A stretch of 55,708 nucleotides of DNA from Nocardia pseudovaccinii NBRC 100343 (GTDB lineage Bacteria > Actinomycetota > Actinomycetes > Mycobacteriales > Mycobacteriaceae), in the NCBI RefSeq assembly GCF_001613225.1, contig NZ_BDBY01000065.1, forward strand, positions 1-55,708, in the 5' to 3' direction. Positions 8,530 through 16,646 of the stretch are shown here, in pieces (position 1 is the first letter of the stretch; the number at the start of each line of letters is the position of its first letter). Both the position numbers and the translations under genes were made by a program. The notes under the pieces are model-generated. The model did no database searches. It was not told the DNA's origin and saw only the letters and a program-made list of their open reading frames with translations.

Positions 8530-10092
8530 CTAGAGCGGGCCGGCCTCGGCGAGTTGCGCCCCACTATCGATAGGTTGCTCGGGTTTCTCTTCCTCGGTGC
8601 CGGTAAGCGCCGGGTCCGGCGTGTGCTCGCCGTCCTCTTCCCGCTTGGTGCCCGTTCCGGTAGGCACGCCGGAGGTTGTGCCCGGACTTCCTGTGTCCTC
8701 CTCCTGCTGCGAGTTGTCAGAGGAAGAAGCGCCCCCCGGATCTTCGCCTTCCTTCTCGACCTCGGTGTCCGAGATAACCGGTGCACCGTTCTCGTCCAGC
8801 TTCATGCTGTACTCGTGCGACTTTCCGTCGGCATCGGTCGAGACGAGTTTCAACTGTCCGTCCTGGCCCATCTCGAACTTCAAATGCTTTCCGGCCAAAT
8901 CGAACTCGGCACCCGATTTACTGTTGTCATCCGGCTTGCCGTCGCCATCCTTGTCTTCAGTACTCGTCGGGTTGAGAATCTTTTCGATCTCCTGCACCGC
9001 ATTATCGATCCCGTCCTTGATCGAAGTGCCCAGAGAGGTGAGTCCTTGACCGACGGTCTGACCGAGTGAAGTCAATTGCGATGCCGCAGAGGTAAGGGAG
9101 GACAGCCCGGACAGGAGATTGCTCGCCGTGGTGGTGGGCGTCGTTGCCGTGGTTGTAGTCGTCGGCGTCGAGGTAGTCGTGCTCGGGGTCGTCGTCCCGG
9201 GACCCGGGGTCGACGAAGTCGTGGTGGAGTTGTTGTTGGTGGGATTGTTGTTCGTCTTGTCCGTGGTGGTCCCTTGCGGGCGTGGATAAGGGTTGCTGTC
9301 CAAATCCTCCATGGCCTTGACCAGCAACGGATACGCCTCTTTGATCGCCGTATCGGTCGAATTACACTTGTCCACGAAGTTGGTCAGCGTGTCCTCGAAT
9401 TTCTTCTTGAAAACATCATCGAGCCACTTACGGCTGACCTTCTTTGTCGATTCCTTATCGAAACCCAACACTTCGGCCGCGGTCGAAGTGCCGGCACCGG
9501 CGGTAACGACACCAACCGCGGCAACGATACCCCAATCCTTCCACGAAAAATCCGACCAGCCGGTATTGGCGCCTTTGATTATCTCGTCGATATCCGAGGG
9601 CGACTTGCCGTCGACCTTTACTTCGCCAGAACTGCTTGCCAGTTCGTGGACGTGATCCGCCTTCGATTGAACCGCCGACCGAAGCTTCGGCACTACGGTT
9701 GTAATCGCATCGAGCGCGGCCCTAGCCTTAAGTCGGTCCTCCTTGGCCATCGCAAGCTGCTGCCCGAACATATACTTCGCGGCTCCAGCCGCCTGCCCCT
9801 GCCATATCGTGTCCAACTTCTGCGACAGTGCATACTGCGTATCCCACTGGGTATCAACCTCGTTGAGCGATGAACGGAGAGCGGTAGCCGTATTGGCCAG
9901 CTTTTCCAGGTTCATGCCTCGCTGTTCGTCATACCTGGCGTAGATTTGATTCAAGGTCAGACTCGGATCATGCCCGAACGCTTTCTTATAACGCTCGATC
10001 AACTGAGCAAAGAACTGCAGTCCTGACGACCCCGCATCGAGAATTGCATCGGCATTCTTACCGCTGATGTCGGGTGACGTGGTATCCGCCAT
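8530..10092 (-). CDS. Large WxG-domain T7SS substrate candidate with Thr-rich linker and EF-hand-like loop
   Basis: The 520-residue protein has an N-terminal helical domain (about 1-290) with a WxG turn at Trp97-Gln98-Gly99 (IWQGQAAGAAKY). Its architecture resembles EspB/PPE-type substrates. A hydrophobic Ala/Gly segment lies at about 187-210. Residues about 295-345 are Asn/Thr/Pro low complexity. Helices and an acidic Ca-loop-like segment follow (DKDGDGKPDD, near 385), then a beta-rich stretch and a long acidic disordered C-terminus. The start has AAGGAGTC upstream. It lies between the EspC-like and coiled-coil genes in one apparent operon. No signal peptide is present, as expected for T7SS export. 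Function is not known. Confidence 0.7.
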   Translation of the reverse strand: MADTTSPDISGKNADAILDAGSSGLQFFAQLIERYKKAFGHDPSLTLNQIYARYDEQRGMNLEKLANTATALRSSLNEVDTQWDTQYALSQKLDTIWQGQAAGAAKYMFGQQLAMAKEDRLKARAALDAITTVVPKLRSAVQSKADHVHELASSSGEVKVDGKSPSDIDEIIKGANTGWSDFSWKDWGIVAAVGVVTAGAGTSTAAEVLGFDKESTKKVSRKWLDDVFKKKFEDTLTNFVDKCNSTDTAIKEAYPLLVKAMEDLDSNPYPRPQGTTTDKTNNNPTNNNSTTTSSTPGPGTTTPSTTTSTPTTTTTATTPTTTASNLLSGLSSLTSAASQLTSLGQTVGQGLTSLGTSIKDGIDNAVQEIEKILNPTSTEDKDGDGKPDDNSKSGAEFDLAGKHLKFEMGQDGQLKLVSTDADGKSHEYSMKLDENGAPVISDTEVEKEGEDPGGASSSDNSQQEEDTGSPGTTSGVPTGTGTKREEDGEHTPDPALTGTEEEKPEQPIDSGAQLAEAGPL

Positions 10093-10130
10093 GCTATGAC
10101 TCCTTCGAACCCGCCAGCTTCGGAATATGA

Positions 10131-10442
10131 CTAAGCATTTTTGGTCTTGTCCGCATTCTCTTTGTCGGTATCGGAATACACGATGCTGGCCGCACCCGCC
10201 GTATCACCGATGGCCGCACCGGCCGATCCCCAAGCTTTCAGCCATTTCACGACATTTTCCAACCCGCTGTGGATTGCTTTCCCCTGGGTCGCGTAGTTAC
10301 GCCCGGCATCCCCGTCGCCGAACATATTGTCGGATATCCGCTTGGCGCTGTTCGTCACCACAGCCGCCGACAGCTGCAGGTCGCTGCCGAACTGACCGAG
10401 TTCCCCGGTCTTGACGCCCAACATCTGGCTCGAATCGGTCAT
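10131..10442 (-). CDS. EspC-like type VII secretion target (DUF2580-type)
   Basis: The 103-residue protein is a helical hairpin of the EspC/DUF2580 class, small proteins exported by ESX systems. The N-terminus MLGVKTGELGQFGSDLQLSA and the second helix LENVVKWLKAWGSAGAAI fit this class. A YxxxD export motif is present at Tyr89-Asp93 (VYSDTD), close behind the second helix where it is expected. The start ATG 10442 has a strong GGAGGGG upstream. It is the first gene of the three-gene unit, 38 bases before the WxG protein, as EspC is paired with EspA in mycobacteria. Confidence 0.75.
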   Translation of the reverse strand: MTDSSQMLGVKTGELGQFGSDLQLSAAVVTNSAKRISDNMFGDGDAGRNYATQGKAIHSGLENVVKWLKAWGSAGAAIGDTAGAASIVYSDTDKENADKTKNA

Positions 10443-10643
10443 CGGTAAGGCCCCTCCAGTCCTGTCGTCCGATCGTGCGGCGGCGATCCAGCTCGCGCCG
10501 AGTACTTGCTCTACTTCCTTCGACGCGTACAGGCGGGATCCGGTTCCATCGGATCGATCGGCCCAGGTCGCATGCGCAGAAATCTACTGGGTGGGTCTAT
10601 CGGCTACAACCAAGCGTCGACGCGTCGCAGAAGAAATGAGTAA

Positions 10644-10671
10644 GGCCCGACCCCGAGAACAGGGCCGGGCC
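10644..10671 (-). terminator. Probable terminator after the DUF6802-like gene
   Basis: GGCCCGACCC (10644-10653) pairs, with one mismatch, with GGGCCGGGCC (10662-10671) across an eight-base loop. Read on the minus strand it lies 19 bases beyond the end of the gene at 10690. Only a loose T-rich stretch follows. The rest of 10443-10643 holds nothing I recognise apart from the promoter space of the EspC-like operon. Confidence 0.4.
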
Positions 10672-10689
10672 GGGCCGACAAACCAGAGG

Positions 10690-10998
10690 CTAGTGCCCGA
10701 TCTTCCCCTGATCGGTCCGCACCCACTCGGAAGTCCCGTCCGGATGCCGATGGAACTCCCACGCGGAGTAATCGCCGTCCTTCTCGACCACGGTGACCTG
10801 GTCGGCGATGCCGTCGTGGTCCCAGTCGGTCCACACCTGCATGGCCTCGGGGCCGGTGGTGGTGAAGGTGTCGAGGGTGCCGTCGCCGTCGATGTCCTGG
10901 GTCGGGTGGTGCAGTTCGACTTCTCCGAGGCCGTCCATGGAAGAGGATGCGTCGATGCCGGGCAGATCCATGCCCGGGAATTCACCTGAGGTGATCAT
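10690..10998 (-). CDS. DUF6802-like small protein with two EF-hand-like acidic loops
   Basis: The 102-residue protein has no signal peptide or membrane segment. Two acidic repeats are visible: D35-I-D37-G-D39-G and D58-W-D60-H-D62-G. Each is followed by a beta-type segment (TLDTFTTTG and IADQVTVVE). This DxDxDG pattern is typical of calcium-binding loops in exported proteins. The start ATG 10998 has AGGAGG six bases upstream. The same kind of loop occurs in the WxG protein at 8530, which suggests a shared extracellular setting. Function unknown. Confidence 0.7.
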   Translation of the reverse strand: MITSGEFPGMDLPGIDASSSMDGLGEVELHHPTQDIDGDGTLDTFTTTGPEAMQVWTDWDHDGIADQVTVVEKDGDYSAWEFHRHPDGTSEWVRTDQGKIGH

Positions 10999-11010
10999 GA
11001 CTCCTCCTGG

Positions 11011-11081
11011 TCGGGACTCGCGTGGGTGACACGGCGGTCGATCGGTGGGTACCGGTCCATAGTGTCATCCGCGAGTCCCGA
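11011..11081. repeat. Long inverted repeat before the DUF6802-like gene
   Basis: TCGGGACTCGCG at 11011-11022 is the exact reverse complement of CGCGAGTCCCGA at 11070-11081. The neighbouring GGTGACAC and GTGTCATC largely pair as well, leaving a loop of about 30 bases. It lies between the end of pspC and the start of the DUF6802-like gene, both on the minus strand. It could be a structured 5' leader, a terminator or a protein-binding site; the sequence does not decide. Confidence 0.5.
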
Positions 11082-11113
11082 ACGCAGCTCCCCGTCCTAA
11101 TTATTGGGGACAA

Positions 11114-11311
11114 TCACTTTTTCGGAATGATCAGCCACAGCACCAGATACACGACGAACTGCGGGCCCGGGAGCAAGCAGGACAGGACGAACAGCAACCG
11201 GACGACGTTGGCGTTCCAGCCGAAGTATTCGGCGATGCCACCGCAGACGCCGGCGATCCACTTGTCGTGGGTGGAGCGGGTGAGTCGGCGGGTGGGCGCG
11301 GGGGCGGTCAT
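11114..11311 (-). CDS. pspC: PspC-domain membrane protein
   Basis: The 65-residue protein is a single PspC domain. It has a basic start, the conserved WIAGVCGGIAEYFGW segment, then two hydrophobic stretches forming a hairpin (VVRLLFVLSCLLPG and FVVYLVLWLIIP) and a short Lys tail. PspC-type proteins sense or respond to membrane stress. The start ATG 11311 has GAGAGGGA upstream. It is divergent from the ABC-F gene. Confidence 0.88.
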   Translation of the reverse strand: MTAPAPTRRLTRSTHDKWIAGVCGGIAEYFGWNANVVRLLFVLSCLLPGPQFVVYLVLWLIIPKK

Positions 11312-11383
11312 TGTGTTCCCTCTCTGGTGATGTTCGGTACGACATCAACTCTGCCGGGGAAAACAACGCTTTACATCGGTCGC

Positions 11384-11497
11384 ATGACCTATCCCGACCC
11401 TGATTTCCGCAGGCCGCGGACTCAGGGTGCAACCCCGAGCACCGACAGGACCCCGCGATGCCGGTGCGGCACGGACACGGCAGACTCATGCTGGTGA
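11384..11497 (+). other. Possible upstream leader ORF of the ABC-F gene
   Basis: An ATG-started frame of 37 codons begins at 11384 (MTYPDPDFRRPRTQG...) and ends at TGA 11495-11497. That stop overlaps the candidate GTG start (11494) of the ABC-F coding region. TTACAT lies about nine bases before the ATG, so a nearly leaderless transcript is possible. ABC-F genes are often controlled by translated leaders. There is no direct evidence that this one is translated. Confidence 0.25.
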
Positions 11498-13146
11498 GCA
11501 CCACTCTGCACGCGCGCGGACTCTCCGCGGGCCACGGCGAACGCACCCTGTTCGACGACCTCGATTTCACCCTCGCGCCAGGTGATGTGATCGGTTTGGT
11601 CGGCATGAACGGGGCGGGCAAGTCGACGCTGCTGCGCATGCTCGCGAACCGATCGACACCCACCGGCAGCATCACGCTGTCCCCGCCCGACGCCACCGTC
11701 GGGTACTTGGCGCAGGAGCCGGAGCGGATCCCTGGGGAGACGGTGCTCGAATTCCTCGTCCGCCGAACAGGTGTCGCCGAAGCACAGCGGATCATGGATG
11801 CCGCGGCAGAGCGTTTGGCCGACGGCGGTGCGGACGAATATTCGCCAGCCCTGGAGCGCTGGCTCGCGCTCGGCGGCGCCGATCTGGACCAGCGGGCCGA
11901 GGAGGTCGCGGCGGATCTCGGTCTCACGGAAAGCCTGCCGAACGGCCTCGACACCGCGATGACCGGCCTCTCCGGCGGCCAGGCGGCCCGCGCCGGACTC
12001 GCTTCGGTTCTGTTGTCCCGGTTCGACATTCTGCTGCTCGACGAGCCGACGAACGATCTGGATCTCGACGGTCTCGCCCGGCTGGAACAGTTCGTGACCG
12101 GCGTGCGGGTGCCGCTGATGGTGATCAGTCACGACCGAGAGTTCTTGGCGCGCACCGTGAATCGCATTGTCGAGCTCGATCTCGCGCAGCAGCAAGTCGG
12201 AATCTACGACGGCGGCTACGAGGCGTATCTGATGGAGCGTGAGATCGCCCGCCAGCACGCGCGCGAGGCCTACGAGGAGTACGCCGACACCAAGGCCGGG
12301 CTCGAAGCCCGCGCCCAAATGCAACGCAACTGGCTCGAACACGGCGTTCGCAATGCTCGCCGAAAGGCCCGCGACCCCAGGAAGGTCGATTCCGACAAGG
12401 CGGGCCGCAAGATGCGCGCCGAATCCACCGAGAAGCAGGCCGCCAAGGCCCGCCAGACCCAACGGCGCATCGAGCGTCTGGATGTGGTCGAGGAGCCGCG
12501 CAAGGAGTGGGAGCTGCGCATGTCCATCGCGGCGGCGCCGCGCAGCGGCTCGGTGGTCGCCACGTTGTCGAATGCCACCCTCACCCGAGGGGATTTCGAG
12601 CTCGGCCCGATCACCACTCAGGTCGACTGGGCCGACCGTATCGTGCTGACCGGCGCCAATGGTTCGGGCAAGTCCACACTCCTGGCTCTGCTGCTCGGAA
12701 AAATCCAGCCGGACAACGGAACTGCCACACTGGGCTCCGGGGTCGAAATCGGCGAGGTCGACCAGGCGCGCGGCCTCTTCAGCGGAAGTGCCGCCCTCGC
12801 GGAAACTTTCAGCGCCGAAATGCCCGACTGGCCCGACGCCGATGTCCGCACCCTGCTGGCCAAATTCGGTCTGCGCGGCCCACATGTCCTGCGGTCCTGC
12901 GAAACGCTCTCTCCCGGCGAACGCACCCGCGCCGCACTCGCCCTGCTCCAAGCCCGCGGCGTCAACCTGCTGGTGCTCGACGAACCGACCAACCACCTCG
13001 ACCTCCCCGCCATCGAACAACTCGAGCAGGCCATCGAATCCTTCGAAGGCACAATGCTTCTGGTTACCCACGACCGCCGCATGCTCGACTCGGTCACCGC
13101 GACCCGCCGCTGGCACATGAACAACGGCCATCTCACCGAAAGCTAG
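11488..13146 (+). CDS. ABC-F family ATPase (ribosome-associated or resistance type)
   Basis: The product of about 552 residues has two ABC ATPase domains and no membrane segment, which defines the ABC-F family. These proteins act on the ribosome, either as translation factors or as antibiotic-resistance proteins. Domain 1 has Walker A GMNGAGKST, signature LSGGQ and Walker B LLLDEPTNDLD. A basic linker helix region (about 240-330, rich in Arg, Lys and Ala) follows. Domain 2 has GANGSGKST, a variant signature LSPGE and LLVLDEPTNHLD. ATG 11488 and GTG 11494 are both possible starts, with weak ribosome sites. It converges on the AbiEi-like gene. Which antibiotic, if any, cannot be told. Confidence 0.88.
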   Translation: MLVSTTLHARGLSAGHGERTLFDDLDFTLAPGDVIGLVGMNGAGKSTLLRMLANRSTPTGSITLSPPDATVGYLAQEPERIPGETVLEFLVRRTGVAEAQRIMDAAAERLADGGADEYSPALERWLALGGADLDQRAEEVAADLGLTESLPNGLDTAMTGLSGGQAARAGLASVLLSRFDILLLDEPTNDLDLDGLARLEQFVTGVRVPLMVISHDREFLARTVNRIVELDLAQQQVGIYDGGYEAYLMEREIARQHAREAYEEYADTKAGLEARAQMQRNWLEHGVRNARRKARDPRKVDSDKAGRKMRAESTEKQAAKARQTQRRIERLDVVEEPRKEWELRMSIAAAPRSGSVVATLSNATLTRGDFELGPITTQVDWADRIVLTGANGSGKSTLLALLLGKIQPDNGTATLGSGVEIGEVDQARGLFSGSAALAETFSAEMPDWPDADVRTLLAKFGLRGPHVLRSCETLSPGERTRAALALLQARGVNLLVLDEPTNHLDLPAIEQLEQAIESFEGTMLLVTHDRRMLDSVTATRRWHMNNGHLTES

Positions 13147-13217
13147 GTGATTTCCGCGGCTGATCGGGTCGGGGTCGCTGCCCGGCGAACTGTGGGTGCC
13201 GCTTGCTGAGCCGCGCA

Positions 13218-13871
13218 TCATCGACGCGCACCTGGGGATGCCGTGGGCCCAAGGGCGAGGCGGGATGGTCCCGTGCAGTGCAGGTGGGTGGCGAAGGGCG
13301 ATTTGAGGTGAGAGGCCGCCAAGGGGATCAGTTCGGCGGCTTGGGCGTGGCCACGGCGTCTGTGGTGGCGTTGGAGTTCGGTGGTGAGGGCTGTGCGGGA
13401 GATGCCCAGGCGGAGTGCGGCTTCCAGGGTGGCCAGGGCTTCGTGGTGGGGCGCTGCGCGAGCTACGTCGATTGCGGTTCGGGTGGGGTTGGTGGCGACT
13501 ACGCCGTGGATCAGTTCCAGTTCGGCTTGGTCGACGTGGTCACGATGCACGATCAGGCGGCAGGATCGTGAATCCTGAATACCCAGTACGTGGGTGGGTT
13601 GGCTGTGCGGTATCGGGAAACCGTGCAGTTCCGCGGCTGTGTGGTAGGCGGCGGTCAGGGTTGGCACTCCCATGGATAGTCGGGCCGCTTCGACACGGAG
13701 TTGGGCGGAGGGTGGGGTCGTTGCTTCGCGGAAGACGCCGCGGAAGACGCGGACCCATTCGCCTCGGTCGAGCAGCGTTCGCATCTCCGCGCGGGTGAAC
13801 TCGCATAGCACCTGCCATGAGGTGAATACCCCGAATTGCTTGTCCCGTACTTCTTCCAGGCCTGGTCGCAT
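13218..13871 (-). CDS. AbiEi-like winged-helix domain protein, C-terminally truncated
   Basis: The 217-residue protein matches the common actinobacterial family with an N-terminal AbiEi-type winged helix (FTSWQVLCEFTRAEMRTLLDRGEWVRVFRGVF) and a middle domain (TPTHVLGIQDSRSCRLIVHR, then NPTRTAIDVARAA). Full members continue into a DUF559/Vsr-like nuclease domain. Here the sequence leaves the family at HLKSPFATHL, where SPMETWLR would be usual, and ends about 25 residues later. A second frame downstream (HPQVRVDDARLSK) recalls the start of that nuclease domain, so a frameshift plus deletion is likely. The start ATG 13871 fits the family; longer in-frame starts do not. It is probably non-functional as a nuclease. 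Confidence 0.65.
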   Translation of the reverse strand: MRPGLEEVRDKQFGVFTSWQVLCEFTRAEMRTLLDRGEWVRVFRGVFREATTPPSAQLRVEAARLSMGVPTLTAAYHTAAELHGFPIPHSQPTHVLGIQDSRSCRLIVHRDHVDQAELELIHGVVATNPTRTAIDVARAAPHHEALATLEAALRLGISRTALTTELQRHHRRRGHAQAAELIPLAASHLKSPFATHLHCTGPSRLALGPTASPGARR

Positions 13872-14042
13872 ACGCCAACTATCGGCGAAACCGAACCTCG
13901 CCCTCGGTGCCCGACCAGCGCGGACAGAAAGTCTGTGGATAACCGATTCCCTGTGGACAACTCGCCATGCCGCAGCGAACCTTCGGGCCTCGTACCGGCC
14001 CCGGCCACCCGAAGCGGCCAGGGCGTGCGGCCGATTCCCCAA

Positions 14043-15419
14043 CTACACCGCGGCGACGCGCTTGGCCAGATCGTCGGCCAACTGCTGGGCTTGAACCGGG
14101 TCGGTCGCCTCGACCATCACCCGAACGAGTTGCTCGGTTCCACTGGGGCGCAACAGGATTCGCCCGGAGTCCCCGAGGGCTCGTTCGGCTTCCGCTACCG
14201 CCTCACGGATTTCGGGGGCGGCGGCGACCGTGGCCTTGTCGGTAACCGGGACGTTCACCAGCACCTGCGGCACGGTCTGCAGCACCGAAGCCAAATCGGC
14301 CAGCGTGCGTTCGGTTTGCGCCATACGGGCCATCAGTTTCAATCCGGTGAGGATGCCGTCGCCGGTGGTGCCGTAGTCGGGGAAAACCACGTGGCCGGAC
14401 TGTTCACCGCCGAGGTTGTAGCCGCCGCGACGCAACTCCTCGAGGACGTACCGGTCGCCAACGGCGGTGGTGCGCAAGGTGATTCCCGCTTCGCGCATCG
14501 CGATGTGCAGGCCCAGATTGCTCATGACCGTGGCGACCAGCGTGTTCTGGACGAGCGAACCGGTCTCGTGCATGGCAAGCGCGAGGATGGCCAGGATCGC
14601 GTCACCGTCGACGACGGCGCCGTCGGCATCGACGGCCAACGTGCGGTCGGCGTCGCCGTCGTGTGCGATGCCGAGGTCGGCGTCGTACTCGCGTACCGCG
14701 TGCTGAATTTGTTCGAGATGCGTTGAACCGCAACCATCATTGATGTTGAGGCCGTCCGGTTCGGCATTGATCGCGATGACCGTCCCACCGGCCGCACGGT
14801 AGGCCGCGGGTCCGACCTCGGAGGCCGCACCGTGCGCACAGTCGACGACGACGGTCAGCCCGGACAGGTCCTGTCCGGTCGCCTCGACCAGATGCTCGAC
14901 GTACCGCTCGTGCGTGCCCGCCTCGCTGTATTGATTCGGGATCACCAGCCCGTGATCGCGGGCGCCGGAAGCGTTCAGCACGCGACCGATCCCCGCACCG
15001 ATCGGCCGCAGCGTCGCGTCTTCGGCGATCAACGCCTCGATCCGGTCCTCGATCGCGTCATCGAGCTTGTGCCCACCCGCCGCGAAGATCTTGATTCCGT
15101 TGTCCGGCATGGGATTGTGCGAGGCCGAGATCATTACGCCGAGACAGGCGTCGTACAGACCGGTCAGATACGCCACGGCCGGAGTCGGAAGTACACCTAC
15201 CGAAAGCACATTCACGCCCGCGGCGGTCAGGCCCGCGGTCACCGCGGCCTCGAGCATCTCACCGCTGGCGCGTGGATCGCGACCGACCACGGCGAGCGCG
15301 CGCTCCTTGCCGCGACTCAGGATCTGCGCGGCGGCACCGGAAACCCGCAGCGCCAGTTCCGGACTCAGCGATTCATTGGCAAGCCCACGGACTCCGTCGG
15401 TGCCGAACAAACGTCCCAC
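14043..15419 (-). CDS. glmM: Phosphoglucosamine mutase
   Basis: GlmM converts glucosamine-6-phosphate to glucosamine-1-phosphate, directly after GlmS in UDP-GlcNAc synthesis. The 458-residue protein is complete. It begins [12 protein letters not shown], and the catalytic phosphoserine loop is [14 protein letters not shown] with Ser100. The metal-binding loop GDADRT and the sugar-binding GGEQSGH are present, and the C-terminal phosphate loop is RPSGTE. It lies downstream of rplM-rpsI on the same strand, as in M. tuberculosis, but a stem-loop separates them. Confidence 0.97.
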   Translation of the reverse strand: MGRLFGTDGVRGLANESLSPELALRVSGAAAQILSRGKERALAVVGRDPRASGEMLEAAVTAGLTAAGVNVLSVGVLPTPAVAYLTGLYDACLGVMISASHNPMPDNGIKIFAAGGHKLDDAIEDRIEALIAEDATLRPIGAGIGRVLNASGARDHGLVIPNQYSEAGTHERYVEHLVEATGQDLSGLTVVVDCAHGAASEVGPAAYRAAGGTVIAINAEPDGLNINDGCGSTHLEQIQHAVREYDADLGIAHDGDADRTLAVDADGAVVDGDAILAILALAMHETGSLVQNTLVATVMSNLGLHIAMREAGITLRTTAVGDRYVLEELRRGGYNLGGEQSGHVVFPDYGTTGDGILTGLKLMARMAQTERTLADLASVLQTVPQVLVNVPVTDKATVAAAPEIREAVAEAERALGDSGRILLRPSGTEQLVRVMVEATDPVQAQQLADDLAKRVAAV

Positions 15420-15449
15420 TACCCTCGCCCCTCATCGTAGATACAGCAC

Positions 15450-15486
15450 GAGAGCAGGCACCCAGCCGTGCTGGGAGCCTGCTCTC
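15450..15486 (-). terminator. Stem-loop terminator after rplM-rpsI
   Basis: A long hairpin: GAGAGCAGGC at one end pairs with GCCTGCTCTC at the other, with CCCAGC/GCTGGG continuing the stem around a three-base loop. One A-A mismatch interrupts it. It stands 76 bases beyond rpsI and before glmM. There is no clear T run, which is common for actinobacterial terminators. Confidence 0.65.
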
Positions 15487-15561
15487 GCACAGGTGCCCCG
15501 CCGACCGTACCGCCTCCGACACCTCCAGGGTGGCGGATGACGGTGGCCGACGTAGCCAAAA

Positions 15562-16062
15562 TCAGCGCTTCGAGTACTGGGGCGCCTTACGGGCCTTCTT
15601 GAGGCCGTACTTCTTACGCTCGGTAGCACGCGGGTCACGCGTCAGGAAGCCGGCCCGCTTCAAGGCGGGGCGGTCGTCCGGGGTGACCTCGATGAGCGCA
15701 CGGGCGATGGCCAGACGCAGCGCACCGGCCTGGCCCGAGGGGCCACCGCCGACAAGACGCGCGTGGATGTCGAAGGACTCGGTCCGCTCGACGGTCACCA
15801 GCGGCGACTTGACCAGCTGCTGGTGCACCTTGTTCGGGAAGTAGTCCTCGATGGTGCGGCCGTTGAGCACGAAGTTGCCGGTACCCGGCAGCAGACGCAC
15901 GCGAACGACGGCCTCCTTGCGACGACCGACGGTCTGCACCGGGCGGTCGATCACGACCGGGGCGTAGGCGGCGGGCTCGGCCTCGTAGCCGTAGTCCTCG
16001 TCCACGACCTCGACGTTGGCGTCCTCGGCGTAGTCCTCGTTGAATTCCTCAGGAGCGGTCAC
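15562..16062 (-). CDS. rpsI: 30S ribosomal protein S9
   Basis: S9 is a small-subunit protein whose C-terminal tail reaches the P site. The 166-residue protein has an acidic N-terminal extension of about 40 residues typical of actinobacteria. The S9 core begins at [13 protein letters not shown], and the conserved [19 protein letters not shown] is present. The tail ends in RKAPQYSKR, the invariant S9 ending. The GTG start at 16062 overlaps the rplM stop (GTGA), so translation is coupled. Confidence 0.97.
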   Translation of the reverse strand: MTAPEEFNEDYAEDANVEVVDEDYGYEAEPAAYAPVVIDRPVQTVGRRKEAVVRVRLLPGTGNFVLNGRTIEDYFPNKVHQQLVKSPLVTVERTESFDIHARLVGGGPSGQAGALRLAIARALIEVTPDDRPALKRAGFLTRDPRATERKKYGLKKARKAPQYSKR

Positions 16063-16502
16063 TGGGCCACCTGCTTGATCTCGAACGGAATGGGCTGCTG
16101 AGCGGCGTGCGGATGCGTCGGGCCCGCGTAGACCTTCAGCTTGCCCGCGATGGCGTTGCCGAGCTTGTTCTTCGGGATCATGCCCTTGACGGCCTTCTCC
16201 ACGAGACGATCGGGGCGCGACTCCAACACCTGACCGACAGTGCGCGACTTGAGGCCGCCCGGGTGTCCGCTGTGGTGGTGGATCAGCTTGTCCGCCTTCT
16301 TGTTGCCGGAGATGGCAACCTTGTCGGCGTTGATGATGATGACGAAGTCGCCACCATCGAAGTTCGGCGCGTAGGTCGGCTTGGTCTTGCCGCGCAGCAG
16401 ATTCGCTGCCTGGACGGCGAGACGGCCGAGCACTACGTCAGTGGCGTCGATGACGTACCACTTACGGGTCACGTCACCCGCCTTGGGGCTGTACGTAGGC
16501 AC
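16059..16502 (-). CDS. rplM: 50S ribosomal protein L13
   Basis: L13 is an early-assembling large-subunit protein. The 147-residue product has the family length and motifs: [16 protein letters not shown], the [12 protein letters not shown] segment, [13 protein letters not shown] and [20 protein letters not shown]. The GTG start at 16502 has GGGAA seven bases upstream and matches the family N-terminus ([11 protein letters not shown]), so the longer ATG frame is rejected. It is the first gene of the operon. TATCGT at about 16612-16617 (minus strand) is a plausible -10, giving a leader of about 100 bases, room for the autoregulation known for L13. Confidence 0.96.
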   Translation of the reverse strand: MPTYSPKAGDVTRKWYVIDATDVVLGRLAVQAANLLRGKTKPTYAPNFDGGDFVIIINADKVAISGNKKADKLIHHHSGHPGGLKSRTVGQVLESRPDRLVEKAVKGMIPKNKLGNAIAGKLKVYAGPTHPHAAQQPIPFEIKQVAQ

Positions 16503-16646
16503 AGTGGTTCCCTGTCTGTAGTCGGTGTTGCCAGCCACGGCGTGCGGTCGAGCGGTTCCCGGCGGCCGGTGGAGACCCAGGGCTCGACGTACTTCCACAC
16601 GCCAACGGGCAACGATACCAGCCATGTCCCAGCGGTATGAAACCGG

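Noticed and set aside
11422..13221. Open frame of 599 codons on the minus strand opposite the ABC-F gene
   Set aside because: The plus strand has both complete ABC motifs; the antisense translation shows no domain.
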